Source of the DNA: Cupriavidus basilensis
GTDB taxonomy: Bacteria; Pseudomonadota; Gammaproteobacteria; Burkholderiales; Burkholderiaceae
Assembly: GCF_000832305.1 (NCBI RefSeq)
Contig: NZ_CP010537.1
Span: 1,798,001-1,862,000, forward strand
Reading direction: 5' to 3'
DNA length: 64,000 nt
Below are positions 42,906-52,075 of the stretch, one piece after another; the first letter of the stretch is position 1, and each line of letters begins with the position of its first letter. The notes under the pieces are model-generated. The model was not told the DNA's origin, made no database searches, and was given only the letters and a program-made list of their open reading frames with translations. A program made the position numbers and the translations under genes.

Positions 42906-44927
42906 ATGCAAGAAGCCGGTACACCGATGGACTGGTTTTCCCATCCCGACCATGACGCCAGCATCATGTCCGCCTGGGAGCACCTGATCGATGGCGGTGA
43001 GGCGAGCGCTGGCGAACTGCGCTGCGTGGTCGACGATTCCTGGCGCCGGTGCCTGGTGGGCCAGGTTGATCCTGGCGCCGGGGCCGCGCCACCGCCGCTG
43101 GACGAAGCCGGCCTGAGAGTCCGGCGGGAGAAGAATGATCGCCTGGTCAGCGCCAGCCTGCCACTGATACAGCAGACCCGCGAGTTTCTTTCGCAGACGG
43201 GCACCATCATGCTGCTGGCCGATCCTGACGGGATGATCCTCCAGCAGGAGGGCGATATGCATATCGTCGAGCCCGCCGGTGAAGTCGGCCTGATTCCGGG
43301 CTGCGACTGGACGGAGCTTAACTGCGGGACCAATGCCATCGGTACCGCGCTGGCCTTGCAACAACCCGTGCAGATCCATGGTGCCGAGCATTTTTGCGCC
43401 GGTATCAAGCGCTGGACCTGCTCAGCCACCGTCATCCGTGATCCGCTGGACGGCGGCGTGCTGGGTGTGATCGACGTGTCAGGTTTGGCGCAGACCTATA
43501 GCAGGCATAGCCTGGCGCTGACCGTATCGCTGGCGGGCCGGATCGAGAGCCGGCTGGCCAAGCTGGCCATGGAGCGCCGCCTGCGGCTGCTGGATCGCTG
43601 CATGAGCCATTTTGCGTCGGTGCGCAGCGACGGGGTGCTCGTCCTTGACGAAGGCGGGCGCCTGGTCAAGGCCAATCCGCAGGCGCCTTCAGCGCTGGCG
43701 CGGCTGGGCGTGAGCACAATTTTGAACAGCGCGTTTTCCATTCCCGGCCTGGACGCCCGTGTGGCGCGCGCCGGATCCGCGCCGCTCCCCGAATGGCTTC
43801 GGCTGACCCGCTTCGAAGCGATCCGCGATAGCGGCGACATGCTGGGATTCGTGGTTGTGATCCCTGCCGCGCCGCATCGTCCTGCATCGGGTGCTGCCGG
43901 CGCGCCTGCCGCGCGGCTGGGTGCGGCGCCGGCGTTTTCCAGCATCGTTGGCAACGGCGTGGCCTTGCGCTCGGCTGTGGAGAAGGCGCAGCACCTGGCG
44001 CCGTCCAAGGTGCCGGTGCTGCTGCTGGGCGAAACCGGCGTCGGCAAGGAATTGTTCGCGCAGGGAATTCACCAGGCCAGCGCCTGCGCGGACGGCCCGT
44101 TCGTGGCGCTCAACTGCGGGGGGCTGTCACGGGACCTGCTTGCGAGCGAGCTCTTTGGCTATGCCGAGGGGGCGTTCACCGGCGCGCGCCGATCGGGCGC
44201 GGCCGGCAAGATCGAGGCCGCTAACCGGGGGACGCTGTTTCTCGACGAGATTGGCGAAATGCCGCTCGACATACAGCCCCACCTGCTGCGTGTGCTGGAA
44301 GAGGGAGAGATCTACCGGCTGGGCGAGAACACGCCGCGCAAGGTCAGTTTTCGCCTGGTCGCCGCCACCCACCGGAACCTGCGTGACGACGTGGCCGCGG
44401 GGAAATTCCGCATGGACCTGTTCTACCGCATCGCCGTGACCAATATCGCGATACCTCCCTTGCGCGAGCGCAAGGACGACATCCCGGCCCTGGTCACGCA
44501 CTGGCTGGGCCGGCTATGCGAGCGCTATGGGGTGCCGGTGGCCTCGTTCGACGATGAGGCTTACCGATGCCTGCTTGCCTACGACTGGCCGGGCAATGTC
44601 CGCGAGTTGCGCAATGCGCTCGAGGGCTCCTTGCTGATGGCCGAAGGCGGCGTGATCACCCTGGACAAGCTGCCGCTCGAAATCAGCGCGGTGGGCATGC
44701 CGGGCGGGGCGGGCCGGGCGAAGGACATCGCCGGCAGTGTGCCCGAGCCGGTTTGCTCACTGGAGATGGCCGAATCGGATTCCATCCGCAAAGCCCTGGC
44801 ATACAGCGGCGGCAACCTGACCAGGACAGCTTCGCGGCTCGGCATCGCGAAGAGCACCCTGTACCAGAAGATCCGGAAATACGGGTTGGGTGCTGCGCTG
44901 AGCGAAACACGCGGGCGGGTAACCTAG
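42906..44927 (+). CDS. Sigma-54-dependent activator, AcoR/AcxR type
   Basis: A 673-residue enhancer-binding protein. An N-terminal GAF-type sensor at about 60-230 ([49 protein letters not shown]), then a PAS-like segment at about 235-320, an AAA+ domain at about 345-580 with Walker A GETGVGKE, the sigma-54 contact loop GAFTGA, and Walker [13 protein letters not shown], and a Fis-type HTH at the end ([20 protein letters not shown]). This layout matches AcoR and the acetone-carboxylase activator AcxR. It should respond to acetone or an acetone-derived signal and drive the sigma-54 promoter at 37399. AAGGAGAC precedes the ATG at 42906. It sits downstream of acxABC, past a terminator. Confidence 0.92.
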   Translation: MQEAGTPMDWFSHPDHDASIMSAWEHLIDGGEASAGELRCVVDDSWRRCLVGQVDPGAGAAPPPLDEAGLRVRREKNDRLVSASLPLIQQTREFLSQTGTIMLLADPDGMILQQEGDMHIVEPAGEVGLIPGCDWTELNCGTNAIGTALALQQPVQIHGAEHFCAGIKRWTCSATVIRDPLDGGVLGVIDVSGLAQTYSRHSLALTVSLAGRIESRLAKLAMERRLRLLDRCMSHFASVRSDGVLVLDEGGRLVKANPQAPSALARLGVSTILNSAFSIPGLDARVARAGSAPLPEWLRLTRFEAIRDSGDMLGFVVVIPAAPHRPASGAAGAPAARLGAAPAFSSIVGNGVALRSAVEKAQHLAPSKVPVLLLGETGVGKELFAQGIHQASACADGPFVALNCGGLSRDLLASELFGYAEGAFTGARRSGAAGKIEAANRGTLFLDEIGEMPLDIQPHLLRVLEEGEIYRLGENTPRKVSFRLVAATHRNLRDDVAAGKFRMDLFYRIAVTNIAIPPLRERKDDIPALVTHWLGRLCERYGVPVASFDDEAYRCLLAYDWPGNVRELRNALEGSLLMAEGGVITLDKLPLEISAVGMPGGAGRAKDIAGSVPEPVCSLEMAESDSIRKALAYSGGNLTRTASRLGIAKSTLYQKIRKYGLGAALSETRGRVT

Positions 44928-45059
44928 GGTAGGGCGGCGGGACCGCCGTCGACGACCGTATTTCAGCAAGGGCTGGTGTCGCGTTGCGGCATTGGGGGCG
45001 GTGCCAGCATGACTTCGCAGGTAATCGCCAGACGGCCTTCGCCATGCTGTAATGCCGTC

Positions 45060-45914
45060 ATGGATACCCTGACCCCCAGTTCCGAAACCGCTCTCGATTT
45101 CCCCGGCCTGCTGCGTTACTGGCGCGGCAGGCGCGGCTATAGCCAGCTTGCGCTGTCGCTGGCCGCCGGGGTGTCGCAGCGGCATATCAGTTTCCTTGAA
45201 TCCGGCCGCGCCCGGCCCAGCCGCGAGATGGTGCTGTCGCTGGCGGACCGCCTTGGCGTGCCGCTGCGCCAGCGCAACCGCCTGCTCCTTGCTGGTGGCT
45301 TTGCGCCGGCTTACACCGAGCACGGCCTGGGCGCACCCGCGCTGCAGATGGTGCAGCAGGCCGTGGCGTTGATCCTGTCCAAGCAAGAGCCTTATCCCGC
45401 CGTGGTGCTGGACCGGTTCTGGAACATGCTCGACGCCAATCAGGCATACCGCAACATGATTGGCGTGCTGCTGGGTGGGCGCGCACCGTCCAGGCTGGAG
45501 GAGGGCGGCGGGCGCATCAACCTGATGCTGACCGTCTTCGATCCGCACGGATTGTGGCCGGTCATCGACAACGCGCGCCAGGTCGGGCGCCACCTGCTGC
45601 GGCGTGTGTGGCAGGAGTTGCAGACGCAAGCGCAGGACCAGACCGCGCGGGAGATCTTCAGCCGCATCGCGCACTGGCATCCCGATATGGTCGGGCCGGC
45701 CGGCGCTGCGCTGTTCGACGACGACGCTGCCGAGCGCACGCCGGCTCCAATGCTGCCTGTGACGCTGGCCGCCGATGGTTTTCGCGCCTCGCTGTTCTCG
45801 ACGCTGACCACGCTGGGCATTCCACAGGACGTCACGCTGCAGGAAATGCGCATTGAATGTTTTTTTCCGGCCGATGAGGCTTCGCGCCATGCACTCGAGG
45901 CGCTGTCGCGGTAG
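45060..45914 (+). CDS. XRE-family regulator with MmyB-like ligand-binding domain
   Basis: A 284-residue regulator. The N-terminal XRE helix-turn-helix is at about 13-70 (LLRYWRGRRGYSQLALSLAA, GVSQRHISFLESGRARPSRE), followed by an MmyB-like ligand-binding domain at about 105-280 (PAVVLDRFWNMLDANQAYRN, CFFPADEASRHAL). In actinobacteria such domains may bind fatty acids, and in proteobacteria they usually regulate a neighbouring oxidoreductase or short-chain dehydrogenase; neither is adjacent here. The ATG at 45060 is preferred as the family N-terminus, but no strong Shine-Dalgarno is seen; another Met at 45009 is possible. It follows the sigma-54 activator by 132 bases on the same strand. Confidence 0.85.
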   Translation: MDTLTPSSETALDFPGLLRYWRGRRGYSQLALSLAAGVSQRHISFLESGRARPSREMVLSLADRLGVPLRQRNRLLLAGGFAPAYTEHGLGAPALQMVQQAVALILSKQEPYPAVVLDRFWNMLDANQAYRNMIGVLLGGRAPSRLEEGGGRINLMLTVFDPHGLWPVIDNARQVGRHLLRRVWQELQTQAQDQTAREIFSRIAHWHPDMVGPAGAALFDDDAAERTPAPMLPVTLAADGFRASLFSTLTTLGIPQDVTLQEMRIECFFPADEASRHALEALSR

Positions 45915-46118
45915 CCGGCGGCCTTGACCGGGACGCGGGTTTGTTCGCGGGCCCGGATTTCACCTTGCCGGAACACCGCGATCAGCCTTCCATTTTTCAT
46001 CCTTACCTGGCAGCCCGGCACGGCCGGCAGGACTGGCGCCAGCGCACGCGCTGAGCAGATTGCGCAGCATGGTGTGCGACAATGCGTGTTGTCTTTTGGT
46101 CTACACGAGGGTCCGTCC

Positions 46119-46670
46119 ATGTCCTTGCGCGCCTTTTTCCACGCTGCCGCCGTGCTGGTTGGCAGCAGCGTCTGTCTTGCCGCGTATGCCGAGCCTGTTG
46201 CCACGGTTCGCCCCGCCGCCACGGCGGGTTCATTTGAATGCCAGGCTCCCAGCGGGGGTGTTGCCTTCCGTTCCACGCCGCGCGAAGGCTGCACCGTGCC
46301 GGCCGCGCCCGATTCTTCGGTGCCTGACCCGCAGCGCTGGCTGCCCCTGACGGGCGCCAACGGGGTGATCTCTTACTTCGACAAGACTTCGGTGCGCCGC
46401 CGTGGTCCCGAGGTGGGTGTCGCCGTCATGCGCAACGCGCCGGCCGGGGTGATCCGCACCACCAGCGGCGAGCCGATCCGTTCCTCGCTCAAGCGCATGG
46501 TGTTCAATTGCGCCACGTCCATGTATGCGGTGGTGGAGCAGACGCTCTACGCCAAGCGTTACGCGCGCGGCGAGTCGCTTTACACCATCAACGCCCCTCA
46601 CACGGGAATGCCGCAGCCTGCCAGCGCAGGCACTGTTCCCGGCGAACTGCTCAGCCGCGTGTGTCCTTGA
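46119..46670 (+). CDS. Exported protein, surface-adhesin E-like
   Basis: A 183-residue exported protein. A signal peptide (FFHAAAVLVGSSVCLAAYA) ends near residue 25. A Cys-containing region follows (GSFECQAPSGGVAFRSTPRE, with GCTVPAAPDSS), then a module with WLPLTGANGVISYFDKTSVR and KRMVFNCATSMYAVVEQTLY, ending in a C-terminal cysteine. The second half looks like the Adhesin_E family of small periplasmic or surface proteins; I assign it from pattern memory. GAGGG precedes the ATG at 46119. It has no clear operon partner. Four cysteines are left in the mature protein (about 41, 58, 144 and 182), so two disulfides are possible. Confidence 0.65.
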   Translation: MSLRAFFHAAAVLVGSSVCLAAYAEPVATVRPAATAGSFECQAPSGGVAFRSTPREGCTVPAAPDSSVPDPQRWLPLTGANGVISYFDKTSVRRRGPEVGVAVMRNAPAGVIRTTSGEPIRSSLKRMVFNCATSMYAVVEQTLYAKRYARGESLYTINAPHTGMPQPASAGTVPGELLSRVCP

Positions 46671-46843
46671 TGCCTGTGCCGGCGCGGGCGGCCAGGCTGG
46701 ATGCTGCGTTGCAGTGTCGATAGGCGAACTGACAGGTCAACCCATTCGTTCCGTGCCTCGTTCTGGTAGTCACGAAGCGCAGGTGCCTAGCGCCACCAAG
46801 GGCCGCAGGCAGGCTTCTCGTTACGGCTGACCAGGAGGCTGAA

Positions 46844-47044
46844 ATGAAGAAGTGGATCGTGATGTTGACGCTGGCCATGTTTGGTGCGGGTGCTTATGCC
46901 CAGGCGTCAGCGCCAGCCGCGCCCGCGGCCGGCGACAAGCCAGCGGCGTCAAGCTCCGGCAAGACGACGAAGAAGCCGGCAAAGAAGAAGAAAAAGAACC
47001 ATGCGCCTTCCGATGCCGACAAGATGATGAATAAAGGCGCCTGA
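46844..47044 (+). CDS. Small exported Lys/Ala-rich protein
   Basis: A 66-residue protein. A signal peptide (MKKWIVMLTLAMFGAGAYAQ) is followed by an Ala/Pro segment, then a strongly basic stretch (KTTKKPAKKKKKNHAP) and a short DADKMMNKGA end. The mature protein of about 46 residues should be periplasmic and very basic. AGGAGG lies eight bases before the ATG at 46844, an excellent site. Similar small exported basic peptides occur in Burkholderiaceae without known function. It is monocistronic; the next clear terminator (47230) lies 186 bases after its stop. Confidence 0.75.
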   Translation: MKKWIVMLTLAMFGAGAYAQASAPAAPAAGDKPAASSSGKTTKKPAKKKKKNHAPSDADKMMNKGA

Positions 47045-47905
47045 GCGCAGCTAGTGAAAGGCGACGGGCAGCAGCGCGCCGGTGCGTGCGCTTGCTGCCG
47101 AGCTAGTTCGCCACGCCGCCTGTGAGCCCTGCGTCGCGCGTGAAGCGCGCGGCGCCGCGCTCCCGGGTACCGATGTCCAGCGGCGCCATGCGCCATCCGG
47201 GGGGACTGGCATCGAGGCGGAACCCGATCGAGAGGCTACGGCCTCTCTTTTTTTTGGGCGCGGCGGACCCCATCCGCATGATTCCAGTGCAGTGCACGAT
47301 TTTGCAGGTGCGCTATGCGCCGTTCCAGTGCTGCGCAGGTGCTCGCCACGCACGTTGACGGCGTGCGATCCGTATTCTAGCGTTGCAGATTCGGGGGCTG
47401 CCGCTATGCAGGAAGCATGGCGCAGCGGTCTGAGGGCAGGGGGGGGCGATGTTCGCGTTCCGCCTTGTTCGTGCGTGGTGGCGCCGTAGGGGAAATCGCT
47501 GAAGAAATGGCTGTGCCCCGAACGTGCCCTGCGAGGCACCAAGCGATGATTCGACGGTATGCCCAATGTGATGCCTGGGCTTGTGCGGCGCGCGGAAAGC
47601 GGCGTCCGGATGGCTGGGGTTTCAAATTGTTGCAAACGTTGCGTGATCGAAACGTGACTTCTTAGTCTCGAGTTGTTAAGGTCTTATTGCGCATTGCAGC
47701 AAGTCGGATACGTCCCGATACATCCAGACACCAAGTCAGCACCCAGTCAAAAACGATGCGCAGCGAGATCCCCTACCGATTCCCCCGGATTCGCGCTGGC
47801 CGGCATCCTGCCGTTGCTTCCGTCATCCCGCTCGCATGGTGGCCCGCCTTTTGCTGCGGTGCTTGATCGATCCCAACCGTCCAACTACGCCTGTCACTGG
47901 CATTC
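47045..47905. other. 861-base region without a supported gene
   Basis: No convincing gene was found between the Lys-rich peptide and opgG. Small frames here lack family features or ribosome sites. It contains a strong intrinsic terminator at 47230-47255 (plus), an eight-G run near 47442, and what must be a long leader or promoter region for opgG. The G-run precedes an ATG at 47451 with a 17-codon frame, too little to call. Confidence 0.6.
47230..47255 (+). terminator. Strong Rho-independent terminator without an obvious gene
   Basis: GAGAGGC (47230-47236), TACG loop and GCCTCTC (47241-47247) form a perfect stem followed by eight T's (47248-47255). The nearest upstream stop on this strand is at 47044, so it ends either a long 3' untranslated region or a small RNA transcribed from 47045-47229. 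Confidence 0.9.
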
Positions 47906-49489
47906 ATGTCCGAAAACGTTACCTTGCCGACCGTCGAATCCATCCAGCGCCGTGCATTGGCGCCTGCGAACACAGGCGCGCTTCGCCTCGGCAGGTGGTT
48001 GTGCGGCGGCATGCTGGCGCTGTGTGCCGTGGCGGCGCACGCATTCGATTTCGACACCGTGGCGGCGCGCGCGCGCCAGTTGGCCGCAAGTCCCTACAAG
48101 GCACCCGCGCAGAATCTGCCACGCGAATTGCGCGAGCTGCCGTACGAGCGCTACCGCGAGATCGAATACAAGCCTGAGCGTTATCAGTGGCGCAATGCCA
48201 AGCTGCCGTTCGAGCTCTCCTTCTTTCATGAAGGCATGGTGTTCGACCAGCCGGTGCGCATCAATGAAGTGGTGAGCGGGAGCGTCCGCGAGATCCGCTT
48301 CGATCCGTCCGCGTTCAACTACGGGCCGCACAAGATCGATGCCAGCAAGCTCAAGACGCTCGGCTTCGCAGGCTTGCGCGTGCTCTATCCGCTTAACAGC
48401 ACCAAGGGCAAGGACGAAGTCGTTTCCTTCCTGGGCGCCAGCTATTTCCGCGCGTTGGGCAAGGACCAGTGGTATGGCTTGTCGGCGCGGGGCCTGGCCG
48501 TGGATACCGGGCTTAATTCCGGCGAAGAGTTCCCGCGCTTCGTGGAGTACTGGATCGAGCGGCCATCGCCGGCGGACAAGCAACTGACCATCTATGCGCT
48601 GATGGACTCGCGCCGCGTGAGCGGGGCGTACCGGATCGTGATCCGGCCAGGCACGGAGACGGTCATGGAGGTGAAGTCGCGCTTGTTCATGCGGGAGAAC
48701 GTCACCAAGCTTGGCCTGGCACCGCTGACCAGCATGTATCTCTTTGGTGAGAACCAACCTTCGTCGGTGCCGGACTATCGGCCCGAGGTGCATGACTCCG
48801 ACGGCCTCTCGGTGCAGCTCGGCACGGGCGAGTGGCTGTGGCGCCCGCTGAGCAATCCCAAGCGCCTGCTGGTGACCTCGTTTGCCGCGACCAATCCGCA
48901 AGGTTTTGGCCTGATGCAGCGGGATCGTAATTTCAGCAGTTACCAGGAGATTGGCGCTTGGTATGAGCGTCGGCCGAGCGCCTGGGTGGAGCCCAAGGGA
49001 AACTGGGGCTCGGGCCGGGTCGAGCTGGTGCAGATCCCGACCCCGGACGAGACCAACGACAACATCGTGGCGTACTGGGTGCCTGACACCCCGCCCAAGC
49101 CCAAGCAACCTTTTGATTTCGAATATCGCCTGCTGTGGCAGAAGGACGGCGAGAAACAGCCGCCGCTGTCGTGGGTGACACAAACGCGGCGTGGCCAGGG
49201 CCTCAGCCGCAAGCAGGACGACACCAGTTTTTCGCTGGTGGTGGACTTTGAAGGCCCGGCCTTCAGGAAACTGGCCGCCGATACCCGGATCGATCCGGTG
49301 ATCTCGGCCGACAGCAACGGGGAGCTGCTGAACACTTCGACGCAACGCAACGCGGCCACCGGCGGCTGGCGCATGACCATGGTCGTGCGCCGCAAGGACG
49401 AGAACAAACCGGTCGAATTGCGCGGCTATCTTCGCAACGGCAATACAACCCTATCCGAGACGTGGAGCTACATCTTACCCCCAGGCTGA
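47906..49489 (+). CDS. opgG: Glucan biosynthesis protein OpgG
   Basis: A 527-residue periplasmic protein of the MdoG/OpgG family that shapes the backbone of osmoregulated periplasmic glucans. A signal peptide with a long N-region (LCGGMLALCAVAAHA) ends near residue 47. Family marks are FDFDTVAARARQLAASPYKA, YERYREIEYKPERYQW, LKTLGFAGLRVLYPLN, YWIERPSPADKQLTIYALMD, TSMYLFGENQPSSVPDYRPE and DSDGLSVQLGTGEWLWRPL. The ATG at 47906 gives the usual length, but no clear Shine-Dalgarno is seen. It overlaps the start assigned to opgH by 28 bases, so the two are coupled. The leader upstream is long, with no gene in 47045-47905. Confidence 0.93.
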   Translation: MSENVTLPTVESIQRRALAPANTGALRLGRWLCGGMLALCAVAAHAFDFDTVAARARQLAASPYKAPAQNLPRELRELPYERYREIEYKPERYQWRNAKLPFELSFFHEGMVFDQPVRINEVVSGSVREIRFDPSAFNYGPHKIDASKLKTLGFAGLRVLYPLNSTKGKDEVVSFLGASYFRALGKDQWYGLSARGLAVDTGLNSGEEFPRFVEYWIERPSPADKQLTIYALMDSRRVSGAYRIVIRPGTETVMEVKSRLFMRENVTKLGLAPLTSMYLFGENQPSSVPDYRPEVHDSDGLSVQLGTGEWLWRPLSNPKRLLVTSFAATNPQGFGLMQRDRNFSSYQEIGAWYERRPSAWVEPKGNWGSGRVELVQIPTPDETNDNIVAYWVPDTPPKPKQPFDFEYRLLWQKDGEKQPPLSWVTQTRRGQGLSRKQDDTSFSLVVDFEGPAFRKLAADTRIDPVISADSNGELLNTSTQRNAATGGWRMTMVVRRKDENKPVELRGYLRNGNTTLSETWSYILPPG

Positions 49490-52014
49490 AGCGGCGCGCC
49501 GCGCCGGCGGCGGCATGCGAGCGCTATCTCGATCGCGTTCCTGTCTCGCCCGACCAGCGACGCGAGCTGCTTGACAACGTCGCTGGCAGCGACGCCGCCG
49601 ACACGGAGTCGGCTATCCATCTGCTGCAGCGCACACTCGCGGCCAAAGACGGCGAGCCATCCCCGGCGGGGCCGTCCTACGGCTCGGTGGGGCGCCGCCT
49701 CAATCTTGCCTATGGCGCGCCGCAGGCGTCGGGTGAGCCGCTGGTGCAGCGTCGTGCGGACGGCACCGTGCATATCGACACCGGCCCCGAGCCCAAACGC
49801 GCGTCCATGGTGCCGCGGGCGTGGCCTCCGCACATCGTCACCGGCTTCCTGCGCAACCTGGGCAGGCGCATGCTGGGCCGCCCGCCAATGCCGGAAACCT
49901 GGGACACGCTGCATGACGGTCCCGATGCCGAGGGCAAATGGCACCCGGCAGGCAAGCATCGCCGATGGGTGCTGCTTGGCCTGGTAGCCGGGCAGACCGT
50001 GCTGGCGACTTACTTCATGACCAAGGTGCTGCCTTATCACGGCACCGATCCGCTCGAGATCGCCGTGCTGGCGCTCTTCGCCATCCTGTTCTCGTGGGTG
50101 TCGGCCGGGTTCTGGACTGCCATGATGGGTTTCCTGGTGCTGGCCAAAGGCGGCGACCGCCATCTGATCTCGCGCTCGGCCGCGGTGGATGGGCCCATTG
50201 CCGAGGAGGCGCGCACGGCGGTCATCATGCCGATCTGCAACGAGGACGTGACCCGGGTATTTGCCGGGCTGCGCGCGACCTATGAGTCGATGGAACGCAC
50301 CGGCGAGCTGGCGCGCTTCGATTTCTTCGTGCTGTCCGACAGCGGCAACCCGGACCTGCGTACCGCCGAGACCGATGCGTGGATGGAAACCTGCCGCGCG
50401 GTCAACGGCTTTGGCCGAATCTTCTACCGCTGGCGCCGCCATCGCGTCAAGCGCAAGACCGGCAACGTGGCGGACTTCTGCCGCCGCTGGGGCAGCGCCT
50501 ATCGCTACATGGTGGTACTGGACGCAGATAGCGTGATGAGCGGCGAATGCCTGACCACGCTGGTCAAGCTGATGGAAGGCAATCCGGGGGCTGGCATCAT
50601 CCAGACCGCGCCGCTGGCCGTGGGCCGCGAGACCATGTATGCGCGCATGCAGCAGTTTTCCACGCGCGTGTACGGGCCGCTGTTTACCGCTGGCCTGCAT
50701 TACTGGCAGCTCGGCGAATCGCACTACTGGGGCCACAACGCCATCATCCGCATCCAGCCGTTCATGGAGCATTGCGCGCTGGCGCCGTTGCCCGGCAAGG
50801 GTCCGCTGGCAGGGGAAATCCTCTCGCACGATTTCGTCGAGGCCGCCTTGATGCGCAGGGCCGGGTGGGGCGTGTGGATTGCCTATGACCTGGAGGGGTC
50901 CTATGAAGAACTCCCGCCGAACCTGCTCGATGAGGTCAAGCGCGATCGCCGCTGGTGTCAGGGCAACCTGATGAACTTCCGCCTGTGGATGAAGCAGGGC
51001 TTCCACGCCGTGCACCGCGCGGTGTTCCTCACCGGTGTGATGGCTTATCTGTCGGCGCCGCTGTGGTTCCTGTTCCTGGTGTTGTCCACCATCATGCTGG
51101 CCAAGCACGCGCTGGTGCCGCCGGCGTACTTCACGCAGCCCTACCAGCTGTTCCCGACCTGGCCGGAGTGGCATCCCGAGAAGGCGCTGGCGCTGTTCTC
51201 GGCGACCGCCACATTGTTGTTCCTGCCCAAGATCGCCAGCGTGGTGCTGCTGATGAAGGACTCGCGCAACTATGGCGGGCCGTTGCGCCTGGTGCTGTCG
51301 ATGCTGATCGAAGTCGTGATGTCGGCCTTGCTGGCCCCGGTCCGGATGCTGTTTCACACCAAGTTCGTGGTGGCGGCCTATAGCGGCTGGGGCATTACCT
51401 GGAAGTCGCCGCCGCGTGAAGATGCGCAGACCACCTGGGGCGAGGCGTTCCGCCGCCACGGCATGCACACCTTGCTGGGCCTGGCCTGGGGCGGGCTGGT
51501 GCTGTGGCTGGACCCGAATTTTGTCTGGTGGCTGCTGCCGATCGTGGGCTCGCTGGCATGCTCGATTCCGCTTTCGGTCTGGCTGTCGCGGGTCTCGCTG
51601 GGCCGCGCGCTGCGCGGGGCCAGGTTGTTCGTGACGCCGGAGGAGGCCACGCCCCCGCGCGAGATGGTGGCCATGCAGAAGCACGTGGAGGCAGCGGGGG
51701 AGCCGCCGGCATTCATCGATGCCGTGGCCGACCCGGTGACCAATGCGCTGATGTGCGCGACCGCCTCGTCGCGCGTGGTGCAGCCACAGGCTACGCAAGC
51801 GGAGCACGCCGCGCTGGTGCAACAGGCCCTCACCGCCGGCCCGGACGCACTGTCGGCGGCCCAGAAGCATCTGTTGCTGGGCGATCCCTTCGCACTCGCC
51901 CGGTTGCATGGACTGGTATGGGGTTCCCCGCTGGCGCATGCGCGATGGAAGGAAACCCGTGTGCTGCCCCGGCGCGCGGCCAACGTGGTGCCGTTGCGTC
52001 CAAGGCTCGCCTGA
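49462..52014 (+). CDS. opgH: Glucans biosynthesis glucosyltransferase OpgH
   Basis: An 850-residue inner-membrane glycosyltransferase (GT2) that uses UDP-glucose to build osmoregulated periplasmic glucans. It has two hydrophobic segments near 175-240, a cytoplasmic catalytic part with VIMPICNEDVTRVFAGLRAT, DSGNPDLR, the DAD motif in VVLDADSVMSG, and the RDRRWCQGNL acceptor motif, then several membrane helices (about 510-720) and a cytoplasmic tail. The start is a GTG at 49462 inside opgG and is tentative; the first ~110 residues are variable in this family. OpgG follows the same fate upstream. A hairpin lies after the stop. Confidence 0.93.
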   Translation: MELHLTPRLKRRAAPAAACERYLDRVPVSPDQRRELLDNVAGSDAADTESAIHLLQRTLAAKDGEPSPAGPSYGSVGRRLNLAYGAPQASGEPLVQRRADGTVHIDTGPEPKRASMVPRAWPPHIVTGFLRNLGRRMLGRPPMPETWDTLHDGPDAEGKWHPAGKHRRWVLLGLVAGQTVLATYFMTKVLPYHGTDPLEIAVLALFAILFSWVSAGFWTAMMGFLVLAKGGDRHLISRSAAVDGPIAEEARTAVIMPICNEDVTRVFAGLRATYESMERTGELARFDFFVLSDSGNPDLRTAETDAWMETCRAVNGFGRIFYRWRRHRVKRKTGNVADFCRRWGSAYRYMVVLDADSVMSGECLTTLVKLMEGNPGAGIIQTAPLAVGRETMYARMQQFSTRVYGPLFTAGLHYWQLGESHYWGHNAIIRIQPFMEHCALAPLPGKGPLAGEILSHDFVEAALMRRAGWGVWIAYDLEGSYEELPPNLLDEVKRDRRWCQGNLMNFRLWMKQGFHAVHRAVFLTGVMAYLSAPLWFLFLVLSTIMLAKHALVPPAYFTQPYQLFPTWPEWHPEKALALFSATATLLFLPKIASVVLLMKDSRNYGGPLRLVLSMLIEVVMSALLAPVRMLFHTKFVVAAYSGWGITWKSPPREDAQTTWGEAFRRHGMHTLLGLAWGGLVLWLDPNFVWWLLPIVGSLACSIPLSVWLSRVSLGRALRGARLFVTPEEATPPREMVAMQKHVEAAGEPPAFIDAVADPVTNALMCATASSRVVQPQATQAEHAALVQQALTAGPDALSAAQKHLLLGDPFALARLHGLVWGSPLAHARWKETRVLPRRAANVVPLRPRLA

Positions 52015-52021
52015 GTCATGC

Positions 52022-52047
52022 CCGGGAGCTGGCGCGCCTGCTCCCGG
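52022..52047. terminator. 8-bp hairpin between opgH and the convergent gene
   Basis: CCGGGAGC (52022-52029), a ten-base loop and GCTCCCGG (52040-52047) pair perfectly between the two convergent stops. No T-run follows. Confidence 0.45.
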
Positions 52048-52075
52048 CAGGAATGCCAGATGAGGCTGGAAGGAC

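Noticed and set aside
47103..47297. Minus-strand 64-codon frame over the orphan terminator
   Set aside because: No ribosome site or homology seen; it spans a perfect terminator hairpin, so coding is unlikely.
47451..47504. 17-codon frame after an eight-G run
   Set aside because: The G-run could act as a ribosome site, but the peptide is too short and unsupported.
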